Assembly (NCBI RefSeq): GCF_007858435.1
Contig: NZ_VIGW01000005.1
Coordinates: forward strand, 124,001-188,000
DNA from: Tsukamurella asaccharolytica
GTDB lineage: Bacteria > Actinomycetota > Actinomycetes > Mycobacteriales > Mycobacteriaceae
Length of the DNA stretch: 64,000 nt
Direction: 5' to 3'
In this document: piece by piece, positions 34,274 to 44,505 of the stretch
Position numbering within the stretch: the first letter of the stretch is position 1
How the letters are laid out: the number at the start of each line of letters is the position of its first letter
Notes under the pieces: generated by a model
Told to the model about the DNA's origin: nothing
Databases searched by the model: none
Seen by the model: only the letters and a program-made list of their open reading frames with translations
Position numbers and translations under genes: made by a program

Positions 34274-35419
34274 TCAGCGGCGCGCGTACTCCAGGGTCCG
34301 ACGCAGCAGGTCCGCCACGGCGTCCATCTCGGTGAGGAAGCCGTCGTGCCCGTCGCGGGAGTGCACGACTACCACGCCGTCGCTCCCGGGCAGCAGATCC
34401 GCGAGCTCCTGCTGAAGGCGCAGCGGGTAGAGGCGGTCGGAATCGATGCCACCCACCACCACCGGGACCCGGCAGGAGCGCAGAGCGGCCTCGACCCCGC
34501 CGCGGCCGCGGCCCACGTCGTGATGGTTGAGCACGTCGGTGAGGACCACGTAGCTACCGGCGTCGAACCGGTTCACCAGTTTGTCGGCCTGGTGCTCGAG
34601 GTACGAGGTCACGGCGTACCGTCCGCCCGCCCGCGGTTCCTCGTCGCCCTGCGGCGCGTTCTCGAACCTGCTGTCCAGCTCGAGCTCGGTGCGATAGGTC
34701 AGATGCGCGATCCGGCGCGCGATGCCGAGGCCGGCGTCCGGGTGGACGCCGGTGGCGTGGTAGTCGCCGCCCTGCCACAGGGGATCGGCCGTGATCGCCG
34801 CGATCTGGGTGGTCTGCGTGCCGATCTGGTCGGCGGTGGCGCGGGCGCCCACGGCGAGGACCAGCGCAGAGCGGAGGAAGTCGCCGTACATGAGCGCCCA
34901 CTCGAGCGCCCGCGCACCGCCCATCGAGCCGCCGACGACGGCGGCGATGTCGTGCACGTCGAGCGCGCGCAGGAGTGCCGCTTCCGCCTCGACCTGGTCG
35001 CGGACGGTGATCACCGGGAAGCGGGAGCCGTAGGGCCGACCGTCCGGCGCGATCGACGCCGGCCCCGTCGACCCGGAGCAGCCGCCCAGGACGTTCGCCG
35101 AGATCACGCACCACTCGCCGGTGTCGACCGCGGCGCCGGGGCCGATCAGTCCGTCCCACCACCCCGCCGCCCGGTGCTCGGCGTCCGCCGGGCCGGTGAC
35201 GTGCGAATCGCCGGTGAGGGCGTGCAGCGTCAGGACGACGTTGTCGTGGGTCGCCGTGGGGGTGCCCCATCGCTGGAACGCCATCGTCACGTCTTCGAGG
35301 ACGTCGCCCGATTCGAGGACCAGGGGGCCGAGCGCCACCGTCTGCAGCGCACCGTCGGGAACCCGGGCCCAGTCCGGGGGGCTGTCGAGGGACCGTCCTG
35401 TGCGGGTGCTGATGGTCAC
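34274..35419 (-). CDS. metX: Homoserine O-acetyltransferase
   Basis: The 381-residue alpha/beta hydrolase-fold enzyme makes O-acetylhomoserine for methionine synthesis. It shows [13 protein letters not shown], the nucleophile elbow [14 protein letters not shown] (S165), the acid GIDSDRLYP and the catalytic His in DGHDGFLTE. The GTG at 35419 has a GGAGAGG Shine-Dalgarno. A longer reading to 35485 would run through the SAM-IV riboswitch and its hairpin, so I reject it. No metY/metZ is adjacent, unlike in mycobacteria. Expression should fall when S-adenosylmethionine is abundant. Confidence 0.95.
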   Translation of the reverse strand: MTISTRTGRSLDSPPDWARVPDGALQTVALGPLVLESGDVLEDVTMAFQRWGTPTATHDNVVLTLHALTGDSHVTGPADAEHRAAGWWDGLIGPGAAVDTGEWCVISANVLGGCSGSTGPASIAPDGRPYGSRFPVITVRDQVEAEAALLRALDVHDIAAVVGGSMGGARALEWALMYGDFLRSALVLAVGARATADQIGTQTTQIAAITADPLWQGGDYHATGVHPDAGLGIARRIAHLTYRTELELDSRFENAPQGDEEPRAGGRYAVTSYLEHQADKLVNRFDAGSYVVLTDVLNHHDVGRGRGGVEAALRSCRVPVVVGGIDSDRLYPLRLQQELADLLPGSDGVVVVHSRDGHDGFLTEMDAVADLLRRTLEYARR

Positions 35420-35442
35420 CGAACCTCTCCTCGCGCTTGCCA

Positions 35443-35461
35443 CCCGGCGGGGACCGCCGGG
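35443..35461 (-). terminator. Expression-platform hairpin of the metX riboswitch
   Basis: On the minus strand CCCGGCGG-TCC-CCGCCGGG forms an 8-bp stem with a 3-nt loop. It lies directly after the aptamer and 24 nt before the metX start. It could act as an intrinsic terminator or as a stem that alternates with the aptamer. Confidence 0.55.
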
Positions 35462-35462
35462 G

Positions 35463-35550
35463 AACCAGGTCATCACCCGGGGCACCCCACCGCGGCGGAG
35501 GGTTGCCGGTCAGCAAGCCGGGGCTGCGCGCTGACGCTCATGACCGTTTC
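35463..35550 (-). ncRNA. SAM-IV riboswitch upstream of metX
   Basis: Read on the minus strand, the segment has the SAM-IV hallmarks in order: GGTCATGAG, CCCCGGCTTGCTG, CCGGCAACCCTCC, GTGGGGTGCCCCGGGTGA and a closing ATGACC. The outer stem P1 pairs 35540-35545 with 35468-35473 (six base pairs). The class is specific to actinobacteria and binds S-adenosylmethionine. The neighbouring metX gene agrees with that role. Confidence 0.88.
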
Positions 35551-35625
35551 CCCGCAGCATATCCGACCGGGTGTGCCGTGAACGAGGTCACAGCGTGACC
35601 GGGAAGCGGGGAAGGAGGCGGGGCG

Positions 35626-36822
35626 TTGGACCGTTCCGTGCGTTCTTCCACCCGGACCAGGCTGGCTGTCGGCGCCCTGGCGCTCGGCGGCTTCGGCATC
35701 GGCACCACCGAGTTCGCCGCGATGGGGCTGCTGCCCGACATCGCCGCCGACCTCGAGGTCACCGAGCCGGTCGCCGGTCACGTCATCTCGGCGTACGCGC
35801 TGGGCGTCGTGGTCGGCGCGCCGCTCATCGCGGCCGCCTTCGCACGTGTGCCGCGCCGGGCGCTCCTCATCGCGCTGATGATCGCCTTCACCGTCGGCAA
35901 CGCCCTGTCGGTGTTCGCGCCGACGTACGGCACCCTCATGGCCGCACGATTCGTCGCGGGGCTGCCGCACGGAGCCTTCTTCGGGGTGGCAGCGCTCGTC
36001 GCGGCGCACCTCGTCGGTCCCGCGGAGCGGGGCCGTGCGGTGGGTCAGGTCCTGATGGGGCTCTCGGTCGCCAATGTTGTCGGGGTGCCGCTGGTGACGT
36101 GGCTCGGGACCGCCCTGAGTTGGCGGTACGCGATGGGGGTCGTGGTCGTGATCGGCGTCGTCACCGTGGCCGCCCTGTTGGTCTTCCTGCCGGCGGTGAC
36201 GATCCCCGTGACCAACCCCCTCACCGAGCTCGGTGCGCTCGCGCGGCCGCAGGTGTGGTTCGCGCTGCTCACCGGGGTCGTCGGCTTCGGCGGCATGTTC
36301 GCCGTCTACACGTACATCGCCACCACGCTGACCTCGGTGTCGGGGCTCAGCGCCGCCTCGGTGCCGGCGGTTCTGGCCGCCTACGGCGTCGGCATGGTGA
36401 TCGGCAACGCCGTGGGCGGGCGCGCCGCGGACGGCTCGGTCACCCGGTCGATCACGGTGGCCCTGGCAGCGCTGGTGGTGCTGCAGGCCCTGTTCTCGGT
36501 GTTCGCGCCGCAGCCCTTCCTCGCGGTCACGTTCTTCTTCCTCATCGGCCTCACGGCCTCGGCCCTCGTCCCCGCGCTGCAGACCCGCCTCATGGACGTC
36601 GCGGGCGAGGCGCAGACCCTGGCCGCCACGCTCAACCACTCGGCGCTCAACATCGCGAACGCGCTCGGCGCGCTGCTCGGCGGCGCCGTCATCGCCTCGG
36701 GCGGCGGGTACACCGCGCCCGCGCTGGCGGGGAGCGCCCTGGCCCTGGCGGGGCTGGTGGTCTTCGGGGTCGGGATGCTGGTCTCCCGACGGACCGCGGA
36801 ACCTGTCGGTGCCCCTCGGTAG
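35626..36822 (+). CDS. MFS transporter, DHA1 family (AraJ/YdhP-like)
   Basis: The 398-residue protein has 12 predicted membrane helices, the motif LGGFGIGTTEFAAMGLLPDI in helix 1, and arginine-rich loops between helices 2 and 3 (RVPRRALL). It is of the drug:H+ antiporter 12-helix type; arabinose- or chloramphenicol-type efflux proteins are the closest relatives. I chose a TTG start because AAGGAGG at about 35612-35618 lies 7-8 nt before it; the next candidate is the GTG at 35638. The substrate is unknown. The start lies 75 nt past the divergent riboswitch. Confidence 0.8.
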   Translation: MDRSVRSSTRTRLAVGALALGGFGIGTTEFAAMGLLPDIAADLEVTEPVAGHVISAYALGVVVGAPLIAAAFARVPRRALLIALMIAFTVGNALSVFAPTYGTLMAARFVAGLPHGAFFGVAALVAAHLVGPAERGRAVGQVLMGLSVANVVGVPLVTWLGTALSWRYAMGVVVVIGVVTVAALLVFLPAVTIPVTNPLTELGALARPQVWFALLTGVVGFGGMFAVYTYIATTLTSVSGLSAASVPAVLAAYGVGMVIGNAVGGRAADGSVTRSITVALAALVVLQALFSVFAPQPFLAVTFFFLIGLTASALVPALQTRLMDVAGEAQTLAATLNHSALNIANALGALLGGAVIASGGGYTAPALAGSALALAGLVVFGVGMLVSRRTAEPVGAPR

Positions 36823-36833
36823 GGTCTGGGGCT

Positions 36834-37274
36834 ATGCGAAGGATTCTCGCGCTGTGCGCGATCGCGCTGCTCACGGTCTTCGGGCTCGTGGCGTGCGGCA
36901 AATCGACCGCCGAGCCGTCCGCGACGGCGAAGGCCTCCGCGACGTCCGCGCCCGGTACCCCGGGTTCCGGGCGCGCCTCGGCACCGTCGGACACCGCCGC
37001 CCCGGAGCGTGTCCTCGCGACGCTCGCCCGGATCGACGCCGGCACCTGGCCCCCGAAGGACGGCTCGGGCACGCAGGGCGGCCGCAACTTCGGGAACTTC
37101 GAGGGGCGCCTGCCGCAGACCGACAAACAGGGCAAGCGCGCGAAGTACACCGAGTGGGACGTCAACGTGAAGAAGTCCGGCCGCGGCCGGGACGCCGAGC
37201 GCATCATCACCGGGGCCGACGGCGGTGCCTGGTACACCCTGGACCACTACGAGACCTTCACGAGGATCCGATGA
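36834..37274 (+). CDS. Lipoprotein guanyl-specific ribonuclease (RNase Sa/barnase superfamily)
   Basis: The 146-residue protein has a lipoprotein signal with lipobox Cys21 (GLVAC), an Ala/Ser/Thr/Pro linker (22-57) and a microbial RNase domain (about 62-146). Candidate catalytic residues are E107 (KYTEWDV), R123 (ERIITG) and H138 (DHYETF), matching the Glu-Arg-His set of RNase Sa. The fold segment is GGRNFGNFEGRLP. It would cut single-stranded RNA 3' of guanine. TAGGGT at 36820-36825 ends 8 nt before the ATG. Its stop overlaps the barstar start by 4 nt, so toxin and inhibitor are produced together. Confidence 0.85.
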   Translation: MRRILALCAIALLTVFGLVACGKSTAEPSATAKASATSAPGTPGSGRASAPSDTAAPERVLATLARIDAGTWPPKDGSGTQGGRNFGNFEGRLPQTDKQGKRAKYTEWDVNVKKSGRGRDAERIITGADGGAWYTLDHYETFTRIR

Positions 37275-37702
37275 GCACCCTCCCGCAGTTCCTCACCTCC
37301 GGCGCCGGCGCCGCGCTGACCGGTACCGATCTGGACGCGCTCAAGCGCCGCGAGCGCCCGCGGGTCCTCGTCGCCCGCGGTAGCCGCATGCGCACCAAGT
37401 CCGCGCTGCTCGACGAGGTCTCTGCCGCGCTGCAGTTCCCGCTCGACTTCGGCGCCAACTGGGACGCGCTGGCGGACAGCCTGGGCGACCTCGAGTGGCT
37501 CGGCGGCCCCGCGCTCGTGGTGCTCGGCATCGCGCAGGCCGAGCAGGTGCTCGCCGACGAGGCCGGTTCCCTCGCGACCTTCGTCGCCGTGCTCGCCGAC
37601 CGGGAGGTGCAGGTGCTGCTGTCGGTGTCCGACGACGCCGAGGTGCCCGGGGTGCGCTCCGCGTGGGCCGCCGCCGGCCTGACCGTGGAGGCACTAGCGT
37701 GA
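37271..37702 (+). CDS. Barstar-family ribonuclease inhibitor
   Basis: The 143-residue protein has the barstar core FGANWDALADSLGDLEWL (about 60-77), with acidic D65 and D69 equivalent to the barnase-contacting D35 and D39 of barstar. About 35 N-terminal residues are extra relative to the classic 90-residue barstar. It has no signal peptide, so it would protect the cytoplasm. It overlaps the RNase gene by 4 nt (ATGA) and the exonuclease gene by 4 nt (GTGA), giving a three-gene coupled operon. Confidence 0.88.
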   Translation: MSTLPQFLTSGAGAALTGTDLDALKRRERPRVLVARGSRMRTKSALLDEVSAALQFPLDFGANWDALADSLGDLEWLGGPALVVLGIAQAEQVLADEAGSLATFVAVLADREVQVLLSVSDDAEVPGVRSAWAAAGLTVEALA

Positions 37703-38508
37703 TCATCACGTCGATCAACGTCAACGGCATCCGCGCGGCGGTGAAGCAGCGATCCGAGGAGAACCTCGGCATGCTGCCGTGGCTGCGGGGGACGAAGGCG
37801 GAGGTGGTGCTGCTCCAAGAGGTCCGCGCCACCCACAAGCAGACGCTCGCGGCGCTCGCGCCCGCCCTCGAGGAGGGGTGGCACCTCGCGGCGGCGGAGT
37901 CCTCGATCGCGGGCCGCAACGGGGTCGCGGTGCTGTCGCGGCGCCCGGCGGACGCGGTGCGCGTGGGCTTCGGCAGCGAGGAGTTCGACGACACCGGCCG
38001 GTACCTCGAGGCCGATTTCGACGGGCTCACCGTCGGCTCGCTGTACCTCCCGTCGGGCGACGTGGGAACCGAGCGGCAGGACGAGAAGGACCGCTTCCGC
38101 GCCGCGTTCGGCGCGCACCTGGCGAAGCTGGGCAGGAGGCGTCGCGAGGTCCTGGTGTGCGGCGACTGGAACATCGGTCACACCGAGCTGGACATCAAGA
38201 ACTGGAAGGGCAACGTCAAGAACTCGGGTTTCCTGCCCGAGGAGCGGGCCTGGATGAGCGAGTACATCGGGGAGGGCCGCGCGTTCAAGGACGTGGTGCG
38301 CGAGCTGCACCCGGGTGTCCCCGGGCCCTACGCCTGGTGGTCGTGGCGCGGCAAGGCCTTCGACAACGACTCCGGCTGGCGGATCGACCTGCAGATCGCC
38401 AACAACGCGCTGGCCAAGCGGGCGGTGTCCGCGCACGTCGAGCGGCCGGCGGCGTACAACCTGCGCTGGTCGGATCACGCGCCGGTCACCGTCGAGTACC
38501 AGGACTGA
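37699..38508 (+). CDS. xth: Exodeoxyribonuclease III (AP endonuclease)
   Basis: The 269-residue enzyme has the exonuclease III signature residues: NVNGIRA at the N-terminus, LLQEVRA with metal-binding E41, GDWNIGHTELDIKNWKGN, WRIDLQIANNAL and the final SDHAPVTVEY. It would nick abasic sites and remove 3' blocks in base-excision repair. GTG start overlaps the barstar stop by 4 nt. The co-transcription with an RNase toxin/inhibitor pair is odd and may simply be operon accretion. The 3' end overlaps the convergent TetR-like gene by 23 nt. Confidence 0.93.
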   Translation: MIITSINVNGIRAAVKQRSEENLGMLPWLRGTKAEVVLLQEVRATHKQTLAALAPALEEGWHLAAAESSIAGRNGVAVLSRRPADAVRVGFGSEEFDDTGRYLEADFDGLTVGSLYLPSGDVGTERQDEKDRFRAAFGAHLAKLGRRRREVLVCGDWNIGHTELDIKNWKGNVKNSGFLPEERAWMSEYIGEGRAFKDVVRELHPGVPGPYAWWSWRGKAFDNDSGWRIDLQIANNALAKRAVSAHVERPAAYNLRWSDHAPVTVEYQD

Positions 38509-39289
38509 CCGACCGGCCGGTTGCGCGAGGCCGGGGCCCGCACCGGAAGGCGGATCGATCCGAGCGCCATTCCAAGCCGGAATACGCGTATCCGGCTGCG
38601 CGAGCCCGCGCCTCCGCCATGCCGAAGGCTCTGCTCAGCAGCGGGCCGAGGGACTCACCGCGGCGGTGCATCGCTCGCTGATACCAGGCATCGAGCTCAG
38701 GGAACTCGCCACGGAGTGCGGCGAGGGGTTCGGCGATCGCGGCGTAGCCGGTGCGTCGGCCCCACGACCGATCGAGGATCCGCAGGTCCACGAAGAAGTC
38801 GGTCAACGTGATCGGATGCGGCGAGACCGCGCCCGGGTTCAGCGGGTCGGGGATGCCGCGGGACTCGAAGAACTCGGCCGGCGGCCAGTCGAAGTGGTCG
38901 TCGTCGGGGTCGATCGCGCTGACGGCGGCGACGACCGGATCGTCGACCTCCGTCGGCCAACACGGGCCGACCCGCTCGCGTGGGGCGAGGACCCACCGGA
39001 CCGAATGAGCCGCCCCGGGCAACCACCACGCGGTCCAGTACGCCGCGGCGGCGACCGTGGGAAAGTGCCGGCGGAGGGTTCGCGAACTGATGTCGCCCGT
39101 CGCTTCCGCCAGGTCGGTGAACGAGATGTTCGCGGTGCGGCGCGCTGCCATGAGGCGCAGGCAGGCCTCGGAGGCTCGGCGGTTGAAGGCCCTCTGCCGC
39201 GCCGGCATCACCGGCCCCGCCCAGTACCGATCGCGCCGGTCCTCCGCGTCGTACTGCGCCCGCCCAGGCGTCCTCGAATCCCCATCCAT
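38486..39289 (-). CDS. TetR-like helix-turn-helix protein
   Basis: The 267-residue protein contains a helix-turn-helix resembling TetR (NISFTDLAEATGDISSRTLRRHFPTV split across residues ~53-78) after an extended basic N-terminus, and a long helical C-terminal part with no recognised ligand domain. Trp is unusually frequent (YWTAWWLPG). A second Met at residue 28 (MPARQRAF) is an alternative start. The last 23 nt overlap the 3' end of xth. It faces the intergenic region that holds the 27-bp inverted repeats, which could be its operators. Function is uncertain. Confidence 0.6.
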   Translation of the reverse strand: MDGDSRTPGRAQYDAEDRRDRYWAGPVMPARQRAFNRRASEACLRLMAARRTANISFTDLAEATGDISSRTLRRHFPTVAAAAYWTAWWLPGAAHSVRWVLAPRERVGPCWPTEVDDPVVAAVSAIDPDDDHFDWPPAEFFESRGIPDPLNPGAVSPHPITLTDFFVDLRILDRSWGRRTGYAAIAEPLAALRGEFPELDAWYQRAMHRRGESLGPLLSRAFGMAEARARAAGYAYSGLEWRSDRSAFRCGPRPRATGRSVSPGTRR

Positions 39290-40672
<1,383 letters not shown>

Positions 40673-40704
40673 CCGATTGTGCAGTTGCAGGAGGACGTTC
40701 CCCC

Positions 40705-41703
40705 ATGCTTCAGAGGTACCGCGACAAATGGCCCTGGTTCGACCACATCGTGTCCGCGGCGCTGCGGTACCAGGACAAGAAGGGCGACTACTTCGGTGCC
40801 GGGATCACGTACTTCAGCGTCTTCGCCCTGTTCCCGCTGATGATGGTCGCCTTCGCCATCGGCGGCTACGTCCTCATCAACGACGCCGACCTGCTCGCGG
40901 AGATCAAGGACCAGATCAACTCCGTGATCAGTGACGATAGCCTGCGCAAGTCGGTCAGCGACCTGGTCGATCAGGCCATCGCGTCCCGCGGCACCGTCGG
41001 CATCGTGGGTCTCGCCGGCGGCCTCTGGGCGGGACTCGGCTGGATGGCCAACGTCCGCGCCGGCCTGACCGAGATGTGGGACAGCGAGGTCCCGGAGCAG
41101 AACTTCGTCATGACCAAGGTCGCCGACCTCGGCGCGCTGGCGGGCCTGTTCGTCGCGATCGTCGCCTGCACCGCGCTGATGGCTGCGGGCAGCAGCCCAC
41201 TCACCGGGAAGCTGCTCGACGCCGCCGGGTTGGGCCATGCGCCCGGCCTGCACTTCGTGATCACGTGCGCGACGCTGGTGGTCACGCTCCTGGCCATGTG
41301 GGTGCTGTGGACCTTCGTCATCGCTCGCCTGCCCCGCGTGCAGTTCCCGTGGCGCAACGCGGCCCGCGCGGGCCTGATGACCGCGATCGCGTTCATGATC
41401 CTCGTCCAGCTCGCCACCGTCCTCCTCGGCGCGACGATGCGCAGTCCTGCGGGCGCCACCTTCGGCCCGATCCTCGGCATCATGCTGTTCATCTACTTCA
41501 CGGCGCGGATCGTGCTGTTCGCGACCGCGTGGGCGGCCACGGATCCCCGCAACCAGCGCTACGTGATCCCGGCGGCCCCGGAACCCGTGGTGATCTCGCC
41601 CGTCGTCCGCTCCGAACCCGATGCGGGCCGCACCGCGCTCGCGGGCGCGGCCGGTCTCGTCGCGGGCCTCGGTCTCGGGTCGCTGTTGCGCCGCAAGCGC
41701 TGA
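40705..41703 (+). CDS. yhjD: YihY/YhjD-family inner-membrane protein
   Basis: The 332-residue protein has six to seven membrane helices with the family opening FGAGITYFSVFALFPLMMVA and a central GLAGGLWAGLGWMANVRAGL. The C-terminal helix GAAGLVAGLGLGSLLRRKR ends in a basic anchor. The trpS-yhjD order matches mycobacteria (Rv3336c-Rv3335c). YhjD mutations can suppress loss of LPS core in E. coli; the native role is unresolved. A strong Shine-Dalgarno (AGGAGG at about 40690) precedes the ATG. It is 32 nt after trpS, probably in the same transcript. Confidence 0.8.
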   Translation: MLQRYRDKWPWFDHIVSAALRYQDKKGDYFGAGITYFSVFALFPLMMVAFAIGGYVLINDADLLAEIKDQINSVISDDSLRKSVSDLVDQAIASRGTVGIVGLAGGLWAGLGWMANVRAGLTEMWDSEVPEQNFVMTKVADLGALAGLFVAIVACTALMAAGSSPLTGKLLDAAGLGHAPGLHFVITCATLVVTLLAMWVLWTFVIARLPRVQFPWRNAARAGLMTAIAFMILVQLATVLLGATMRSPAGATFGPILGIMLFIYFTARIVLFATAWAATDPRNQRYVIPAAPEPVVISPVVRSEPDAGRTALAGAAGLVAGLGLGSLLRRKR

Positions 41704-41706
41704 CGC

Positions 41707-43203
41707 TCAGGCGTCTTCCCGGGCGGTGGACCGCGGCAGGGTCCGTCCGCGGAAGAAGGCGGGCCGCGTCACGGCGCAGGCGATCATCAGCGGCACGCCG
41801 AGGACCAGCATGCCGATGCCGATCACGAAGACACCGCCGATGCCGCCGATCACTGTCTGCCCGTAGTCGGGAGCGACCATGTCGACCGCGCTCTGCACGA
41901 ACGCCCAGATCATTGCGATCCCGCCGAGCACCGGGAAGACGAGTCGCAGCACCAGGTTCCGCGCCGACCGGCGCAGGGTCCGCCGGAAGTACCACGCGCA
42001 GGCGAAGGCGGTGATCGCGTAGTAGAAGGCGACGGCCAGCCCCAGCGAACTGATCGAATCCTCGAGGGTGTTGCGGCTGACCAGCGCGAGTGTGAGGTAG
42101 AAGGCGAGGGCCGAGGCGCCCATCACGACGGTGCCGAACGACGGCGTGAGGTACTTCGGCTGCACCCGCGCGAAGCGCTCCGGCACGGCCTTGTAGATCG
42201 CCATGGCGAGCGTGCCGCGCGCGGTGGGCAGCACCGTCGACTGCGTCGACGACAGGGCCGACAGCGCCACCGTGAGCACCAGCAGGCCCGCGAGGACCGC
42301 GCCCCCGACGGGGCGCCCCAGCACCGTGAGCACGTCGTCGTGGTTATCGGTGTTCCCCAGCCCGAGACCCGTGTCGCCGAACCCCGAATACGCCTGCACC
42401 GCAATGGCGACCAGCACGTAGGTACCCAGGAGAACGACCGTCGCGAGCACCGCTGCCCGGCCGGGCGTCGACGACGAGTCCTTGGTCTCCTCGCCGACCG
42501 CGAGACAGGCGTCCCATCCCCAGTACAGGAAGATGCACAGGATCACCGCCGCCGCGACCTGCGAGGCGCTCAGGCCGGTGGGGTCCAGCCAGTCCCAGCT
42601 CGGCCGCACGGCCTGCGGCCCGGCGGTGCCGCGGTACACCGCCCACAGCGCGGCCACTGCGGCGACACCGAGGACGGCGAACTGGATCGACATGAGCACG
42701 TTCTGCATGCGCTCCGAGACGACGATCCCGCGGTACGACACCCAGGTCATCGCGACGATGAGCAGGCACCCGAAACCGACCACGGTCGCGCGGTCGTCGG
42801 CGAGCGAGTTCAGTCCGGCGAAGCGCAGCAGGTAGCTCGCCGAGATCTCCGCGACGTTCGCGAGACAGATGATCGCCGAGACCGCGAGGCCCCACCCGCC
42901 CATCCAGCCGATCCACGGCCCGAACGCCCTACTGCCCCAGGTGAAGGTGGTCCCGGCGTCGGGGGTGTCCGCGGCCAGCTCCTTGTACGCGACGGCCACC
43001 ATGAGCATGGGCAGGAAGGCCACCACGAACATCGCCGGGGCCTTGCCCTGGACGTGGCCGACCACGCCGCCCAGCGTGGCCGCGAGGCTGTACGCCGGCG
43101 CGGTCGACGACAGGCCGATCGCCATGTTGCTCAGCAGGCCCAGCGAATTCGACCGGAGCCCCTTGTCCGGGACCGAGGCGGCGCCGGCGGGCGCGGCGAC
43201 CAC
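41707..43203 (-). CDS. APC-superfamily amino acid permease
   Basis: The 498-residue transporter has about 12 membrane helices with NMAIGLSSTAPAYSLAATLG in helix 1 and the GWDACLAVGEETKDSSSTPG loop of APC permeases. The substrate is not assigned. It starts with a GTG one nt after the dacB stop codon, so the two form an operon. That suggests possible uptake of released D-alanine or a wall peptide product, an inference from position only. It is convergent with yhjD, 3 nt apart. Confidence 0.82.
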   Translation of the reverse strand: MVAAPAGAASVPDKGLRSNSLGLLSNMAIGLSSTAPAYSLAATLGGVVGHVQGKAPAMFVVAFLPMLMVAVAYKELAADTPDAGTTFTWGSRAFGPWIGWMGGWGLAVSAIICLANVAEISASYLLRFAGLNSLADDRATVVGFGCLLIVAMTWVSYRGIVVSERMQNVLMSIQFAVLGVAAVAALWAVYRGTAGPQAVRPSWDWLDPTGLSASQVAAAVILCIFLYWGWDACLAVGEETKDSSSTPGRAAVLATVVLLGTYVLVAIAVQAYSGFGDTGLGLGNTDNHDDVLTVLGRPVGGAVLAGLLVLTVALSALSSTQSTVLPTARGTLAMAIYKAVPERFARVQPKYLTPSFGTVVMGASALAFYLTLALVSRNTLEDSISSLGLAVAFYYAITAFACAWYFRRTLRRSARNLVLRLVFPVLGGIAMIWAFVQSAVDMVAPDYGQTVIGGIGGVFVIGIGMLVLGVPLMIACAVTRPAFFRGRTLPRSTAREDA

Positions 43204-43204
43204 C

Positions 43205-44497
43205 TCAGCGGCCCCGGCTCGTGCGCATGGCGGCGCCGACGAGGACTGCGATGAGGCCGAGGCCGCCGAGGGCGATCAGCAGCCGGGTGCCGTCGCCCAT
43301 CCCCGACGGTCCGCTCGCGGCCACCGCGTCCTGGGGAGCGCGCTCGGGCCGGTCGGTCGAGCCCTCCGGCGCGACGAGGGTCCCGACGGACTTCCCGCGC
43401 AGCGCGACGCCGTAGTCGAGGAGCCGCCGGTACTGGTCCCAGTAGGTGTTCCCGGTCTGCGAGAGCCCGAACATCTGCACGATCACGTACCGGTGGCCGT
43501 CCCGGTCGACCGCGCCGACGAAGGTCCGCTTCGCGTCGTCGGTGTAGCCGTTCTTGCCGGCGACCGCGCCCGGGAAGTCGGTGAGCAGCCGGTTCTCGTT
43601 GACGATCGGGTACGGCGCCACGGAGGTGGGGGCGGGCGGCGGGCTCTGCCCGGGTGGGGGCGGGGTCGACGGTGCGGTGGTCGGCACCGGCGGGTGGCCG
43701 GGGAAGACGACCCGGGGTGTCGCCGCGATGCGCACGAACCGGTCGTCGCGCAGGGCGGCGCGCAGGATGAGCGCCATGTCGTACGGGCTCGAGCTCATGC
43801 CGGGGCCGTCGAGGCCGGACGGTGATGCGGTCCGCGTATCGCGCGCCCCGAGCGACGCCGCCAGCGCGTTCATCTTCGTCACTGTGGCGTCGACCCCGCC
43901 GAGCTGCCGGGCGAGCGCGTGCGCGGCGTCGTTGCCGGAGGCGAGGAGGAGCCCCTCGAGCAGCTGCTCGACGGTGTACCGGCCCCCGACGTTCACGCCC
44001 GCGCCGTTGCCCTCCTGTGCCGCGTCCTCCGCAGTGCCCTCGACCACCGTCGTGAGGTCGAGATCGCGCAGCGCGACCTGCGCGAGCAGCACCTTGATGG
44101 TGCTCGCGGGCCGGTACCGCCCGTGCGGGTCCTTCGCCGCGATGACGGTGCCGTCGGTGACGTCCGCGATGAGCCAGCCGGCCGAGTCGATACCGGGCGG
44201 GACGGGCGGCGCACCGTCGGGAACGACGACACCGCACCCTCCCAGCTTCGCGCCCCCGACGGGCGGGTCCGGCACCGGGAGCGGTGTGGGGCTCGGCTGC
44301 CCGGGTTTCGGAACCTCGGACTCGTCGACGGCGGGCGGAGGAACCTGCTTGTGCGGGCAGGCGTCGGTCACCAGGGTCTTCGCCGCCGGGACAGGGGTCG
44401 GCGACGGTGCGGGAGCGGGCGTCGCGCCGACCGGAGCGGCGGCGAGCGCGCCGAGAAGGCCGACGACGGTTGCGGTTCTCAGGGCGCGCGCGATCAT
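43205..44497 (-). CDS. dacB: D-alanyl-D-alanine carboxypeptidase (S11 peptidase)
   Basis: The 430-residue penicillin-binding protein trims the terminal D-Ala of muropeptides outside the membrane. It has a signal peptide (1-25), a Pro-rich linker, the SxxK motif STIK (S132, K135), the SGN motif (187-189), and at 315-317 KNG in place of the textbook KTG. A Pro-rich insertion of about 35 residues precedes that motif. A C-terminal membrane anchor (LLIALGGLGLIAVLVGAAM) follows. TACGAT (44511-44506) ends 8 nt before the ATG, giving a leaderless start divergent from the ferredoxin-like gene. Confidence 0.88.
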   Translation of the reverse strand: MIARALRTATVVGLLGALAAAPVGATPAPAPSPTPVPAAKTLVTDACPHKQVPPPAVDESEVPKPGQPSPTPLPVPDPPVGGAKLGGCGVVVPDGAPPVPPGIDSAGWLIADVTDGTVIAAKDPHGRYRPASTIKVLLAQVALRDLDLTTVVEGTAEDAAQEGNGAGVNVGGRYTVEQLLEGLLLASGNDAAHALARQLGGVDATVTKMNALAASLGARDTRTASPSGLDGPGMSSSPYDMALILRAALRDDRFVRIAATPRVVFPGHPPVPTTAPSTPPPPGQSPPPAPTSVAPYPIVNENRLLTDFPGAVAGKNGYTDDAKRTFVGAVDRDGHRYVIVQMFGLSQTGNTYWDQYRRLLDYGVALRGKSVGTLVAPEGSTDRPERAPQDAVAASGPSGMGDGTRLLIALGGLGLIAVLVGAAMRTSRGR

Positions 44498-44505
44498 CGC
44501 GGCTC

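Noticed and set aside
35420-35485. N-terminal extension of metX by 22 residues
   Set aside because: This stretch is the riboswitch expression platform and the end of its aptamer, and the GTG at 35419 has a good Shine-Dalgarno.
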